Source: Phoebastria nigripes (lineage: Eukaryota > Chordata > Aves > Procellariiformes > Diomedeidae). From it: DNA of 64,000 nucleotides. Under the pieces are notes generated by a model that made no database searches, was not told the origin of the DNA, and saw nothing but the letters and a program-made list of their open reading frames with translations. The position numbers and the translations under genes are program-made. This document shows positions 47,800 through 59,400 of this stretch, piece by piece. The first letter of the stretch is position 1. Each line of letters starts with the position of its first letter. The stretch is taken from positions 487,283 to 551,282 of the forward strand of contig JAYKAV010001300.1 of NCBI GenBank assembly GCA_035582835.1. The letters are read 5' to 3'.

Positions 47800-50700
47800 G
47801 ACAAGGAATTATGGATCCAGATAGCTCCAGATGTCAGTTTGTCCCTTTCTGGATTTTCTCCCTTTGCTATCTCTGCCTCCAGGAGAATGGCCGCACNGCT
47901 TTGACAAGGGCAGGTTGATTCCTCCATGGTGGCACCACATCCCATCTCTTCTCCTTCCCTCAGGCCCAAACCCAGTCCTCCCTGGAGCCAGTGAAGAGAT
48001 TCCTGCTGAAACACATTGGAAGTGGACCAGGCTCTTCCGCCCTAAGCAGTGTAGTTTTGACATCAACCCGCCAGTGTTTAGAGTACACTGGGAGCCAGAC
48101 GAGGTCACCCATACTATTTCAAGGCTAGATGTTTGATAGGAGAGGTTTCCCTCCATGCATGCTCTCACGGAGTTTCAGTACGTCCATGCTCCCCGCCCTG
48201 GCTCACTCTCCCCTCCATGTGTGCCGCTGGAGGTCCCCGGGGAGCTCTGCTGGGCATCTGTGTGGTGATCGCTGGCAACATGTGGACAGGGCAAGCCCAC
48301 TGCCCAGGGGCTTGCTGAGAGACTGCCAGGAGCTTCCCTGACCCACGGGAGGGTCACCCCTTCCTTCTGCCTGCTGCCTGCCCCCGAGCAGGCAGCACAG
48401 TAACTGTGGCTTGTCCTTGCTGGGATGGCGGTCAGGACTGGGGCTTGCTGAGTAATGCACAGCTTGGATGGGTTTCTGAGGCTCGGGGCGGCCAGAACGC
48501 CCAAACTAGAAAAACCCTGTTCCACCGAGTCCCAGCGGGTCGAGGCGGTGACAGCTGGTGCTGTTTGGGATCAGGGATCATGCCTGATGTTGCGGCTGCG
48601 TGCGCTCCCAGCTGACACGCAGGGCTGAGCACTGCTGGGACCGCATCCAGCGTGCGAGGAGGCAGAGGCACTCGGACTGGGGACCTAGAATGAGGAGAGG
48701 AAGCAGAATAATTGCTGGATGAGGGAGGGGATATATTCAGCTCCTTGACTTAAGTGTGCCTTCCTGCAGGATGGCTGCACTGTGCTTGCCGAATGTGAGC
48801 TCTGACCACCAGGGACAACAGAGTGGGAGCTTTTCTGGTGGTTGACAGAAACTCGAGGAGAAGGCTCAGAGCCGGGCAGTGCTCACTGAGAGGACACACA
48901 ATGATGACTGCCAGGCTGGGAGTATGTGAGTGTGCGTGCTGAGGCATACCCGGCACTGGGGCAGGTGACAAAACATACCTGAGATCACCCTGGGGCGAGC
49001 CCTCTGGATTCCCCCGTCAGAAACAAATCTCCTGCTGTCACTCATTCCTCCGTTTGCTCCCCCTGGATATTTCAAACATCTTGACACCATGATGCAAAAG
49101 GTGGTGCAAGGATGTCCATGCCAGTGAGGACCCAAGCCACTATGCCTGTGCAAGCACCGTGAAGCCTGGTAGACTTCATAGCTCAGGCCTTGATCCCATG
49201 GAGTCATGGTCCCTTTGAAGCTATGCACAAAGTAGTAAGGGTAAGGCTTGTTACAGAAGGCACACTGCTGAACTGAGGAAGCAGGACTGGTACTGGACCC
49301 AAGATGACTCATGTCCCAGCAGCTCTGCTATGCCTNTATGGTCTGGGACAGTTAGCAGCGGCAGAGCTAACTCTCTGTACTGCACAGGTGTCAGTGTCAC
49401 CAAGGTGGCCAACACTGCAGGACCATGCAGATGGACTCTTTGGGACATTGGCTGACCTGCCAGCTGTGTGAGGTGTAGCTTTCAAAAGGACTACTTTGTC
49501 ACCAGGTGTCATGCCCATCACTGTAGAGATGTATCCAACTGTGATTCCCAAGGACCTTCGGACCTGCCCCCAGTTTGTCAACCCTGCCTTGCTTCATAAA
49601 GATCACTCTAGCTATTGCTATGGTTGGTGACTGCGAACCTGCAGAGAACCCAAAGACAAATGGAAGTAACTGGAGGGTTGAAAGCCTCCTCTTTGTAATT
49701 TCACGCTGCAGGACTTTACATGTTTGTCAGAGCAGATGGTCAGAGGTCAACTATGAGGGCAGAGCCAGAGCTGAGGACATGTAAGAATTAACCTAGCAAA
49801 ACCACTATCTCTGGTTCAAGACCACTTGTGCTTTCAAGTTCTGCCAGGCTACCACGGCTGGAGGTGATGTCAGTCTCATGTACCCGGCTCACGCATGACT
49901 CAGAGGCTGCGCTCCTTTTCACACCAGATCTGCCAGATGTCTGGAGAACCAGCTACTGTGCTGGTCCTTACTGTGCCGGTCCTTACTGTGCCCACACGGG
50001 TAGGCTCTTTCTTTTGACCTGGCAGTGCTCAGCACCGTGCGTTATGCCAATGTGGGCTTGCCATCTGCTATCTCTGCAAGAACCTAGACAGTCTAGGTAC
50101 CAGCTCATGCTGAATCTGGAGCAGGTAGCTCAGGCTAATGACAGCAGAGAGCCATTACTGCAGCAGAGTTTTTTTCCAACAACCGTGGTTGTTAATTTGC
50201 CCGATAATAGCAACAGATATTTGGGCAGGGAAAAAATCAGCAATAAAACACCAGTTTGCAGTTTGAATTTTTAATTCCCTTACTGTCCCCACTTGTGGCA
50301 CCCAGCCTCTGTGCCCTCTTACTCTGGATCCTAGCCGTATGCCCCAGCTTTGCTAGGTTTCTTTGGACCATCACACACACAGCTACGTGCCATTCCTCTG
50401 CCTCATCCCAGTCCCTGATGTGTTGTCCTGGCCTGATATGTGCCCCTGAGCTCGCCCTGCAGCACTCTACCATCTCAGGGGCTCCTGGGTGAAAGGTTGG
50501 GTGGGGATCATTGGGGCTGGCGAGGGGGGACACGAGGGACCCTCCTACAGCACAAACCATTCACTCGCAGGTGACTTTGGAGCACTCTGCCCCAGCTCTG
50601 AGAGCGACTTAGCAATTGGTTTAGCTGGTTAACAACTGTAATCTAGGCTCATCCACCTGGACCCAAGCGCGGACCTCTGCCCGTCGTGTAACCGCTGCCG

Positions 50701-53700
50701 TGCAGGACGAGAGGCTGGCATGCTGCCCTTAACCCAGGCACCGCACCTGAAACACACACAGCCCTGCCCAAATCCCTGGCACCCAGCGTGCCCCTGCCTC
50801 GCAGAGCCCGGCACGGGCAGCGGCGTCGGTGCTGGTTGCCCGCTGCAAGTGCTGGGCACAGGCAGGGGGAAGGCGGACGGCTGTCCCTGCTGAGCTGAGG
50901 GCCGGGAGCAGGAGGACTGTCAGCTCCAGCCCTGGCCCCGCTGGCGGGGAGAGGGGGGTGCGTGCAGCTGCAGCGTTGGGCAAGAGATGCTAATGGAAAA
51001 CAGAAACAATTCAAACTGCATGGTAGTGGGGGAAATACTAACAACGTTATGAGCTTGGAGCTTGTAACAGTCCTGCTAGTGAAATAACTGTTGGTGAAAT
51101 AACTTTTTTTTTTTTCTTTTCTTTTTTTTTCATTCGGACACAGGAGTCTTCCAGCTTGCTATGCTGGGGCCAAGAAAATTCATCAGTGTCAACAGGATCT
51201 TGGGCGAGCCAACATTCTTCCTGCTAAGCACTACCAGTGAAAGAAGAGCAGCACGTTGTATCCCCTTCCCATGCACTAGTCACTAGGAGCATCGCCTGTC
51301 TCCTCGGTCCGTGGGCCGGCAGAGGGTGAGGGGGGTCCCTGGCAGGGCAGCAGCGGCTCTCGGGGGCGTGCTGTCCCTCTTTCCCAGCACAAATCCACAG
51401 GGCAAGCACACTGCAAATGGCAGCCTTTGGTGAGAGAGGCTGGGAGGGCTGAAGCAAGTCTTTTTTTCCTCTGGGAGGTGACAGAGCACATTCTGGATAA
51501 TCATTTCATGCTGCTTGGGAGTGGTACGTAGTTTGGTTTCTCTTTGGTTGTGTTAATTGTGTGGTAAGGTGCCTAGAGCCTTCTATTGGCATCTTTACTT
51601 ATTTAAATACAAACGAAGAAGGCATTAAATCAATTGTTCCTTTTTCTTTGCTCTCTCTTGTCTTATCATTGTTTCTATCACATACTCTTAGCTGTACCAG
51701 GCTTTTGCTTTTTCAGCTGAATCAGGTACAGTAAGTGAGAGTCCCAGGCTGAATTTCCTGCACACTCAGGGAGGCTGCACTGAGGGAGCCAGCACACCTT
51801 ACATCGCTGGCTTTCCCCTACTGCTATTTCACTTACATTTCAGGACACTTCCTAACCTTATTTGCCGACCAAGGCTTCAGTCTGTGACCCCCTGCATGCC
51901 TAACCCTCCTGCAATGCCAAATTAAACAGAGAGAGACTAGAATACAGTTCTCTTACCCCTTCAGCTACTCTGCCTTTCATCTGGATGGGCTAAATCTATG
52001 TGACTCGGTTGGCCCCTCTGCTATTTTAACCTCTAGGTCCTATAGCTAGGAGCAGAACCTAGGATTCCTGGGTTTGATCATTCTCCTGCTATTTAGCAAA
52101 TAGTTTGCAACCAAATGGCAAACTATGAGTCGAGGCCCTCTCTCCTCGCCAAACTCCATAAAAGATAATTACTCCTGGAGTTCAAGTGGTGGCATGTTTT
52201 GCAAGAGATCTGGAAGCCTAGTATGCAGCTTTCAGATAGACATTGTAATTGTGCCTATGATTCCCCCCCCCTCCTTGTTTGTTCCCAGTGATTTATTAAA
52301 TTTGCAGATTGAAAACATGCTGGAAAACTAAGATGTCTGTCAACACTCTGCTCATCGTGGTGTGCCAGAGATCAAAATACCTGTATGCTGATTTGGGGGC
52401 ATTTGTTACATGTATGGACTGGTGAAATCACAAGCGCGTGGTCCTGACGGCTGAGGACTCTGCGTCTGTCGTTACGTGGCAGTAGCAGGACGAAGGCAGA
52501 CATGGTCCTTCCCAGAGGCTGTATGTCTTCACTATGCAGAGGTCAGAGCAAGGGACGCTCTTCATTAGGGACTGGGTTCCCTCTGTTTGGATTCTATACG
52601 TTTTCTTTTAAACTTTGACTCCTCTTTGTCTCTGGCGATATCTGCTGTGACGGATGCTGGCCTCTTTGCTTGCCCTAAATTCTGTTGTACTTACCTCATT
52701 ACTCTCCTAATGACGAGCTGACAAATGCTTTTGCTTGATTTACTGGCGGTGTTACAGGTGTGTGGAACACTTGTCAGTACCTTGCTACTACATGCCTAAT
52801 TTTTCAAACGGCTGGCTGTGCTAGTTTCCTTTGCAAAACGTCCCTGCACATTTACCTGGTATTATTCCCCTGCCGTGGGCTTCATCACATACCTGCACCC
52901 AAAGCTTCCAGAGCTATGCCCTAGGATTTCCTACCCCCCCAAAAAAAATCAGGCCCTACATGCAGGTGTTGATGTAACTGGCCTTCTGATAAGGAGAAGT
53001 GAGCAGAGAAATGGCATGACGGAGCAGCCCTCCAGCCAGTTGTGGCTCCTCTGGACCAAGGATGGTCCAGTACCCACCCTGAGACAGGCAGCAGGGCAGT
53101 GCGTGTCCCTGCTCCTCCTACCCTTGTGAGAAGCTCCTGGCTGCCGCAGCCCAAGGTGCAGATTTGCACCCCGCCTTTCNCCTCTCATCTGTCTTTTTAA
53201 ACCAGAAAAGGACGTTTCCACTGATCAAACCCCAGAAAACAGACCTTGCCACCACCTGCACGAGCGCATCGCTGAGATCAAACAGAGGTTTTGGAGAGAG
53301 GGAGCAGGGCAGGTGAGGGGTCTCCAGGCATCGCACAGCGATAGAGCGGGAACTGCTCAGCAAGGGAGGAACATCAACATTTCACGCACACATTTCTTCA
53401 CCAGTTGGGCAGAGCTCTTCTGCTCTTCTTCTGGTTGTGTTGCTAGGAGAGGAGTGCTCTGCCCTCTTCATGGCTATGAATAGCTCGCTCTTGTTTATTC
53501 AGCTCAGCTCCGCCTGCTGGTTACAACCACAACCGGCACCATCTCATTGCATGACACCACCATAGAACAATGCTACTGCAAGAGGAACAGTCCCCCCTCC
53601 GGCTGAGAAGACTTCAGGATACCTCCCCAGTGCACCGCTCCAGAGCCGTCCTTCTCCTCCTCTCGCCACGCTCCGTGGCGCATCCTCTGCCTCCTGCAGA

Positions 53701-55050
53701 AAGGTCTAAAACCAGCTGAACATTGCACTGTCCCCCCAGAAAGCAACGCTGAGAGGCAGGACCTGCAAATCAGGGCATGAGCTCAGAAATCTGGCTTGAA
53801 AATAAATGCACGATCATTTCAGGGTCCTTTTCTGCTATTCCAGTGTCGGAGCCTTTCATGAGCTGGAAAAGTTACTTTTCCTTTATTAGTGAAGGCTGAG
53901 ATTCTTGCATAACCCATGAATCCAAGAACAGGGACTTTAAGAAAAGTAACAGATGGCTTGAAAATTGGCCATAATGGGATTCCCAAGATTTTCTTAAGAG
54001 TATTTTGTCTGAGGTCTGACCGGGAATGAAGCATCTACAGCAATGGAATTAGATGGGCTGTATTGACAATGGGAAAAACTAATGGCGCTGAGCAAAAGAC
54101 TCTCCAAAGTGCTGCAAAATGTGACCAAGCACAGCATTTCAGAACATCTACTCCAAGGGACAGAGGGACAGGCAGCAATCACAACCAGCCTACACATTAT
54201 GAGACGGGATGTGTGTGTACGGGCAACCACAGAGAGCCGTGCAAGTTCAGAGTAGCAGAGCAGACACAAAACTCGCAGCTTGCAGAACAGCCTGGGCACT
54301 CGACTGAGAAGAACAAGTACCAGGCAAGGCAGAGCAGCATAGATCAGAAGAGGTATGGGTGGTTGCTGCACAGGTACAGATGAACCACCCCTTCTTTTTC
54401 AGCATCATGAGCTGCCGCGTCTGCATATTTCCCTGGACATCTCATCTTTCTCCACCTGGGAATTTTGTTGGGCTGAAATCTGAATACTGTGTACGTTTAT
54501 CCAGAGTTTCCACATGCCCATCAGGCCTTTCAGATAGCCAGGCTGCTGAACATCCGGAAATTCAGGATAGGTCGACTGCACACTGGGGAGGTGAACTGTG
54601 TAGCATGCACGCACTATGTCTAATGAATCCAAAAATTGTCAGACCTGCTGTGCGTATGCTGTGCAGATGATCTGCATAGGCACAGTATGCCCAGCGCGCT
54701 CTAAAGGTGTCTGGTCTACCCTGCATGCACAGAACATCTGTATGGTGCAGGTGTATGTATTCCTGCTTGGGAAACAGGATAAACATAAGGGGTTTTACAC
54801 GTTCTTGATAATATTTGTAGACGAGGGAACAGCTGAATGCTTCAGTGCAGTAGACGAGGAAACTTAGGTATATTCATATGGATGAATGCAGACCATTACA
54901 TGCTACTTGTTTTACAGCAGCCATCTAAACAATGTTACTGGGGTCGGGGTCCTATTACACAAGACATTGTACATGCACATACTGAAAAGGTGTTATTTCC
55001 CCGCTCCCCCCAAAAATCTCCCACCATATAATCTAAATTAATAGAAGTGC
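47800..55050. other. gene-poor stretch, nothing named
   Basis: No exon with recognisable homology. Two adjoining minus-strand frames (49581-49309 and 49312-48866) are moderately long but split over two phases and unlike any family I know. A T-rich run lies at 51103-51131 and a run of Cs at 52263-52272. Confidence 0.4.
49956..49992 (+). repeat. 15-bp tandem repeat, about 2.5 copies
   Basis: CTGTGCTGGTCCTTA, CTGTGCCGGTCCTTA and CTGTGCC follow one another. One base differs between the two full copies. Confidence 0.85.
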
Positions 55051-55054
55051 AAGA

Positions 55055-55145
55055 CAGGGGCATTGTAATTCCTACTTGACAGATGATGAGCCAAATAAAA
55101 GGAAGCTCTTAGTCTCCTAAAGCAGGTCACAGGTGAATTTTAGAC
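55055..55145 (-). repeat. MIR-like SINE fragment, reverse orientation
   Basis: TACTTGACAGATGATGAGCC followed by CTAAAGCAGGTCACAGGTGA matches the reverse complement of the MIR core (the TTTTACAGATGAGGAAACTGAGG to GGTCAC order). Confidence 0.55.
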
Positions 55146-56023
55146 ATNTGAGCACAAATTATGATCCTGCAAACCCTTGTTCAGCTGGTGTCTGGTGCTG
55201 GGGATGCCCAGACCCCTCAGACCCATCAGATTTGACAGTGAGGCCCCACGGCTTCAGCAGCTCTGCTCTTTTGTATCTGGGAAAGCTTCCTCCTTGACAA
55301 GGCCAAGCACAACAGCAGCAGCAAGAGGAGCCGGCCATGAAACGCCTCTTTGCCCAAAGGAGCAAGCCTCCAGGATGGACTCTCTGCAAGCCCCCAGAGA
55401 GGCTGATGCTTCTTTTTAAGGTGCGGTGTCCAAAGGGGTTAAAGCACCCATGGAGGATATGGAAGACCCAGCCCCCGCTGCCTCCTCTGCCCCAGGGCTT
55501 TCCTGTCTGCATCTCCCATGGACATGCTCCAGCTCCCCAGCTGCTGGCTGTTTCGGAGAGAGAGGGCATGCTCACCTCTTCTGTCAAAGGCGTTAGGATT
55601 TTCTTAAAAGAGTTGTGGCTTCTCTGGGCACACCCCCCCCCCCCGAGAGGAAGCATCTGCAGGAATCACCAGCCTGGCTGTTCAGGGTTTCGGCGGAGAG
55701 GAGGGGGAAGTCCACGCTCCAGTCTGCTCTTGAGCGACCACTTCTGACTTCTACCTCATGTCTCTTTAATGTAAAATTCATAAGCAGGCACTGGGCAAAG
55801 GGACCCATGTTTTCCTTCGTACATGGAGTGCCATGAGATCAATGAGATTAAACATGTGCTTACATGCTGTCCTGAATTGGGGCCATGAGGAGAGCAATGG
55901 GAAAGTAAACAGAAGAGAAACGTTATGGAAATGAAGGAAGAGGGAAAATCCACCCTGCCAAGAGCAGCAGCTCTCATCAGTTGCAAGAAGATATGGCCTC
56001 ACCTGGAGCTGATTAGGCATTAG

Positions 56024-56482
56024 GAAGTCCAGGGATTGGAAAAGAAGACGAAGTCATCTTCATCAAGGTTCGAAAACGACCTGAAAGAGTGAGACTGGGA
56101 GCAGTGGAGAAAGGCTACTGGGCGCAGCCGTTCCCAGAGAAGGTAAGTTTAGCCCTGGGTTGTTTTTCCCCNTTAGCAGAATGTGGGTACTTGAAATAAT
56201 CAGGCTTCAACCTGTGACAATACAGAGAGGCTTTTGTTCTTCCTTAAAAGACTCAGAAATCTTGAGCTGGGTGTTAGGCTCAGGAGACGGGTAGAGCCTT
56301 GCTGCACAGAGCACGCACGGCTGCAGACCCTGCTGCCCTACGTCCCGTTGCGGAGACTGTGGGAGATGAAGCTGGACGTGATGACCGCTCTGCGTATAAT
56401 CTGTCTTTGTTTTCAACAGGATGAGTGTGGGAGCCATCCTCTTCTGAGGACTTGCAGTGCCGTGCTCCCAGCATGTGCCAAG
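56024..56482 (+). CDS. two phase-compatible candidate exons, unknown gene
   Basis: Exon 56024-56142 follows GGCATTAG and ends GAGAAG before a GTAAGTT donor; with two leading bases it is open for 39 codons (GKEDEVIFIKVRKRPERVRL, then AVEKGYWAQPFPEK). Exon 56420-56482 follows the strong acceptor TTTGTTTTCAACAG and ends CCAAG before GTGAGAG. In the matching phase it is open for 21 codons (DECGSHPLLRTCSAVLP). Splice sites are good and the intron is 277 bases. No homologue recognised; a non-coding transcript upstream of the 57.6 kb CpG island is equally possible. Confidence 0.3.
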
Positions 56483-57063
56483 GTGAGAGTCCTCCTAAGG
56501 ACTCTGTGCCTGCCCACGCTGCTTCCCNCAGCCTGCTCAGGGGGGTTGACTGACACCTTTGCCCAAGGCTTTGGTGAGAGCGTGCTCTACCAAATCCCAA
56601 GTGCCTGACTGCAAATGGTTTGATTTGGTTTTCCTGCCTGTCCAATTCCAGACTGTATGTTCTTCCACCTTTTTATATTCTCCATGTTGCCTTCAGTCCT
56701 TTCACCCAGATCTCTTGGCACTCTCCTGCTCTTCCAGCTGGGAAATTTGTAAGATTGTCTCTGATTTTCCAGCCTTCTCTCCTGGCTTTGCTCTTCCCCT
56801 TCTCCTTTCTCCCCAGTCATTCTTGGTTGCAGTCTTCCTTCCCTGCTTGACCTCTATTTCTCTTTCATGGGAAGCACCTCATTTGCATCTATCCTAGATG
56901 TATCCAAGCTACAAATTAGACCTGGTTAACATTTCTCACAGTGAAACCCTGTCTTGTATACAACTTTTGAGTTTGGGGGGATTGTAGGAGCTCTATTTTT
57001 GGGAAGTGGCTTTTCTATTGAGCTCTTGAGTTCAAAAATGTGCATCCTCCCTTCTGAAACAGG

Positions 57064-57175
57064 TTCAGAAGATGACCTTGGGTAGGTCACTTCATCTGCC
57101 TGAATCTGTTTTACCACTTGTTAAATTTAAGATAAAAATACTTGCCCGGGTTAGTAAAATGTCTTTGAAATCATT
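57064..57175 (+). repeat. MIR-like SINE fragment
   Basis: GACCTTGGGTAGGTCACTTC followed by ATCTGCCTGAATCTGTTTTA and a TAAGATAAAAATACTTGCC stretch follow the MIR core order (GACCTTGGGCAAGTCACTT, then CTCATCTGTAAAATG). Confidence 0.7.
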
Positions 57176-57569
57176 GGACAAAAAAAGCTATCCAAGTGGT
57201 GATTATTATGATTATTGTAATTATTTCTATTAAATGAAACCAGCTGATGCTTGTGCAACACTCTTCTGGGCTCCGCAGACCTTTTCCGCTGAGACTCACA
57301 GAAAAAAACTTCTGTTGTCCCTGGACAGGGATGTGTTTTTTGAGACCGAGTTTTGTGGTTTCGTTATGAAACATATGACAGTCGGTCATGTGGCTTGCTT
57401 TCTGGGCCGAGTGAACCCTGCTGAACCCATACGTAAGGCAGCACAGAGTTTAATGATTCACGCTGGCTGTGTTTTGGTTTAGCTTTTGCTGGACGGAGGG
57501 CGTACAAACCTGAACGTCCTGGGAACCCTGTCAGCTGAAGTCACCAAAAAAAAACTTTGCCCAAATCTC

Positions 57570-59400
57570 TGTGAGCCCGGACCCAGGCGCGCAGCACGGC
57601 CTTGCNGGTGGGCGAGACCTTCTTCGGGTCTCTCGGGCCGTCAGAGCCGGCCATGCCTGGACTTTCCCCCTGGAGAACCAGGCTCCCTCGCCCCCGCTGT
57701 TTACAGCGCTGGGGGCTGCAAAAATTTCCAGGATCCCACAAGGGCTCGTTTTTTCTGGTTCCTCGGGTACGGGGTAAAACCTCTCCTCGCCCCTCTCTCC
57801 CGCCTCCTGCCACCGCCTTGCCGTGAAGAGGGCTGGCGGCTGCGGGGTGAAGCTGACCCCGAGGCCCCTGGGGCTGGGCCTCCACCATTTGGCACGCGAG
57901 GTTATTTGCGCGACCGCGGGGCAATCGGGCAAATTCTCCGCCGGCTCCTCTGCCGATAACCACCCTCGAGGAGCCGGAGCGCTGGAAGACATAGTTAGCG
58001 GCGGCGCTTGCGAGGAAGGGATGCGGTGGACCTGTGTTATTTACTTCGCAGGTTTCCCGCTCGCTCTTCTGCCGGAGGCCGGCATACCGGCTGGGGGAGG
58101 CGGGAGGCTGGAAACCCCCCACCCTCCCGGCGAGGCCCGGGGCCGGCTCGGCGCCTGCCATTTTCCCGGGGAGGCGGCGGGCGGCCTTCTCCCTGTCCCC
58201 GCGCCCCGGCGAGTGGGGGTGCGGGTGTGAGGGGAGGCGGCGGCGAGGCCCGGCCCGCCCGCCCGCCTGTCACCGGAGTTGGGAGTTCGCATGGAGGAGG
58301 CCGGAGGAGGGAGGAGGCAGGAGGAGGCAGGAGGAGGAGGGAGGGGGACGTCTTGTTTGTGGCTTGTCAGCAGCCACTGGAGACAAGCCTCCATGTGTGA
58401 AAGCCGCTTGGCATGAATGCCTGGGCCGTACCAAGCGCCGCGGCGCCCGCGGGGGGAGGCCGCCCCGCCGCCCCGCCGCCCCGCGCAGACAATAGGCCCC
58501 GCAAGGGTTCCCCCTAAGTTGCCTTGATGCTGCCCTAGCGCCCGGCGAGCGCAGGCCGCGCCGCCGGCAGGGTCCCGCTCCCCGCCGCCGCCCCCCGACA
58601 TGCCGCTCCGCGCCTTCGCCGCCTGAGGCANNNNNNNNNNNNNNNNNNNNNNNNNNNNNNNNNNNNNNNNNNNNNNNNNNNNNNNNNNNNNNNNNNNNNN
58701 NNNNNNNNNNNNNNNNNNNNNNNNNNNNNNNNNNNNNNNNNNNNNNNNNNNNNNNNNNNNNNNNNNNNNNNNNNNNNNNNNNNNNNNNNNNNNNNNNNNN
58801 NNNNNNNNNNNNNNNNNNNNNNNNNNNNNNNNNNNNNNNNATGCGGGCAGGCGGCTGCGTGTGCCGCAGTCGGCCCCTGCACGCTGCTGCCCGGCTCCCC
58901 CGGCCCGGCCCGGCCCGGCCCGGCGGCGGGGGGGCGGAAAGTTTTGCAGCCGTCGGTCGGGCGGCGGCGGCGGCGGCCGTCGCCGCGGCGCCGTGCCTCA
59001 GTTTCCCCCCGTCGGCGGCGGCGCACAGGGAGGGAGCGCGGTGGCCGGGGGTGATCCCGGGACCGGCGGCGGGGGGGGGGAGAGAGCCGGGACCGAGCGC
59101 GGAAGGGACAAAAAGCTCCTTCCACCTGTTGGCTTCTGTCCCGGCGGCTTTTGGGGGGCTGGCGGGCCGAGGATGGGGCGGGGGAAGAGCCGGGGGTGGC
59201 CGCCCTCCCCGCTGCCCTGCACCGGGGTGAAGCCCCGCGGGGGCGGCGGGCGGCCCGGGGGAGGGTGGAAAGCCGGGGTCTTTTGTCACTCCTCCATCCC
59301 TCTGCCTCCGGAGCCGGGCAGACCCGGCAAGTCTGCCGCGGGGATGGGAGATGTTTTTTCCCTCCTGGATATTGGGAGATTAAATGAGATGTATTTACAA
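57570..59400. promoter_or_regulatory. large CpG island interrupted by a gap
   Basis: About 1.8 kb of very GC- and CpG-rich sequence with GGA-rich purine runs (58290-58350), Sp1-type boxes and G-runs able to form quadruplexes. The size and density are those of a promoter of a regulated or broadly expressed gene. The likely first exon may lie within the N run 58631-58840. No coding exon was recognised on either strand, so direction is unknown. Confidence 0.6.
58631..58840. other. assembly gap, 210 Ns
   Basis: A 210-base N run inside the CpG island. High GC content is the probable cause. Confidence 0.99.
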
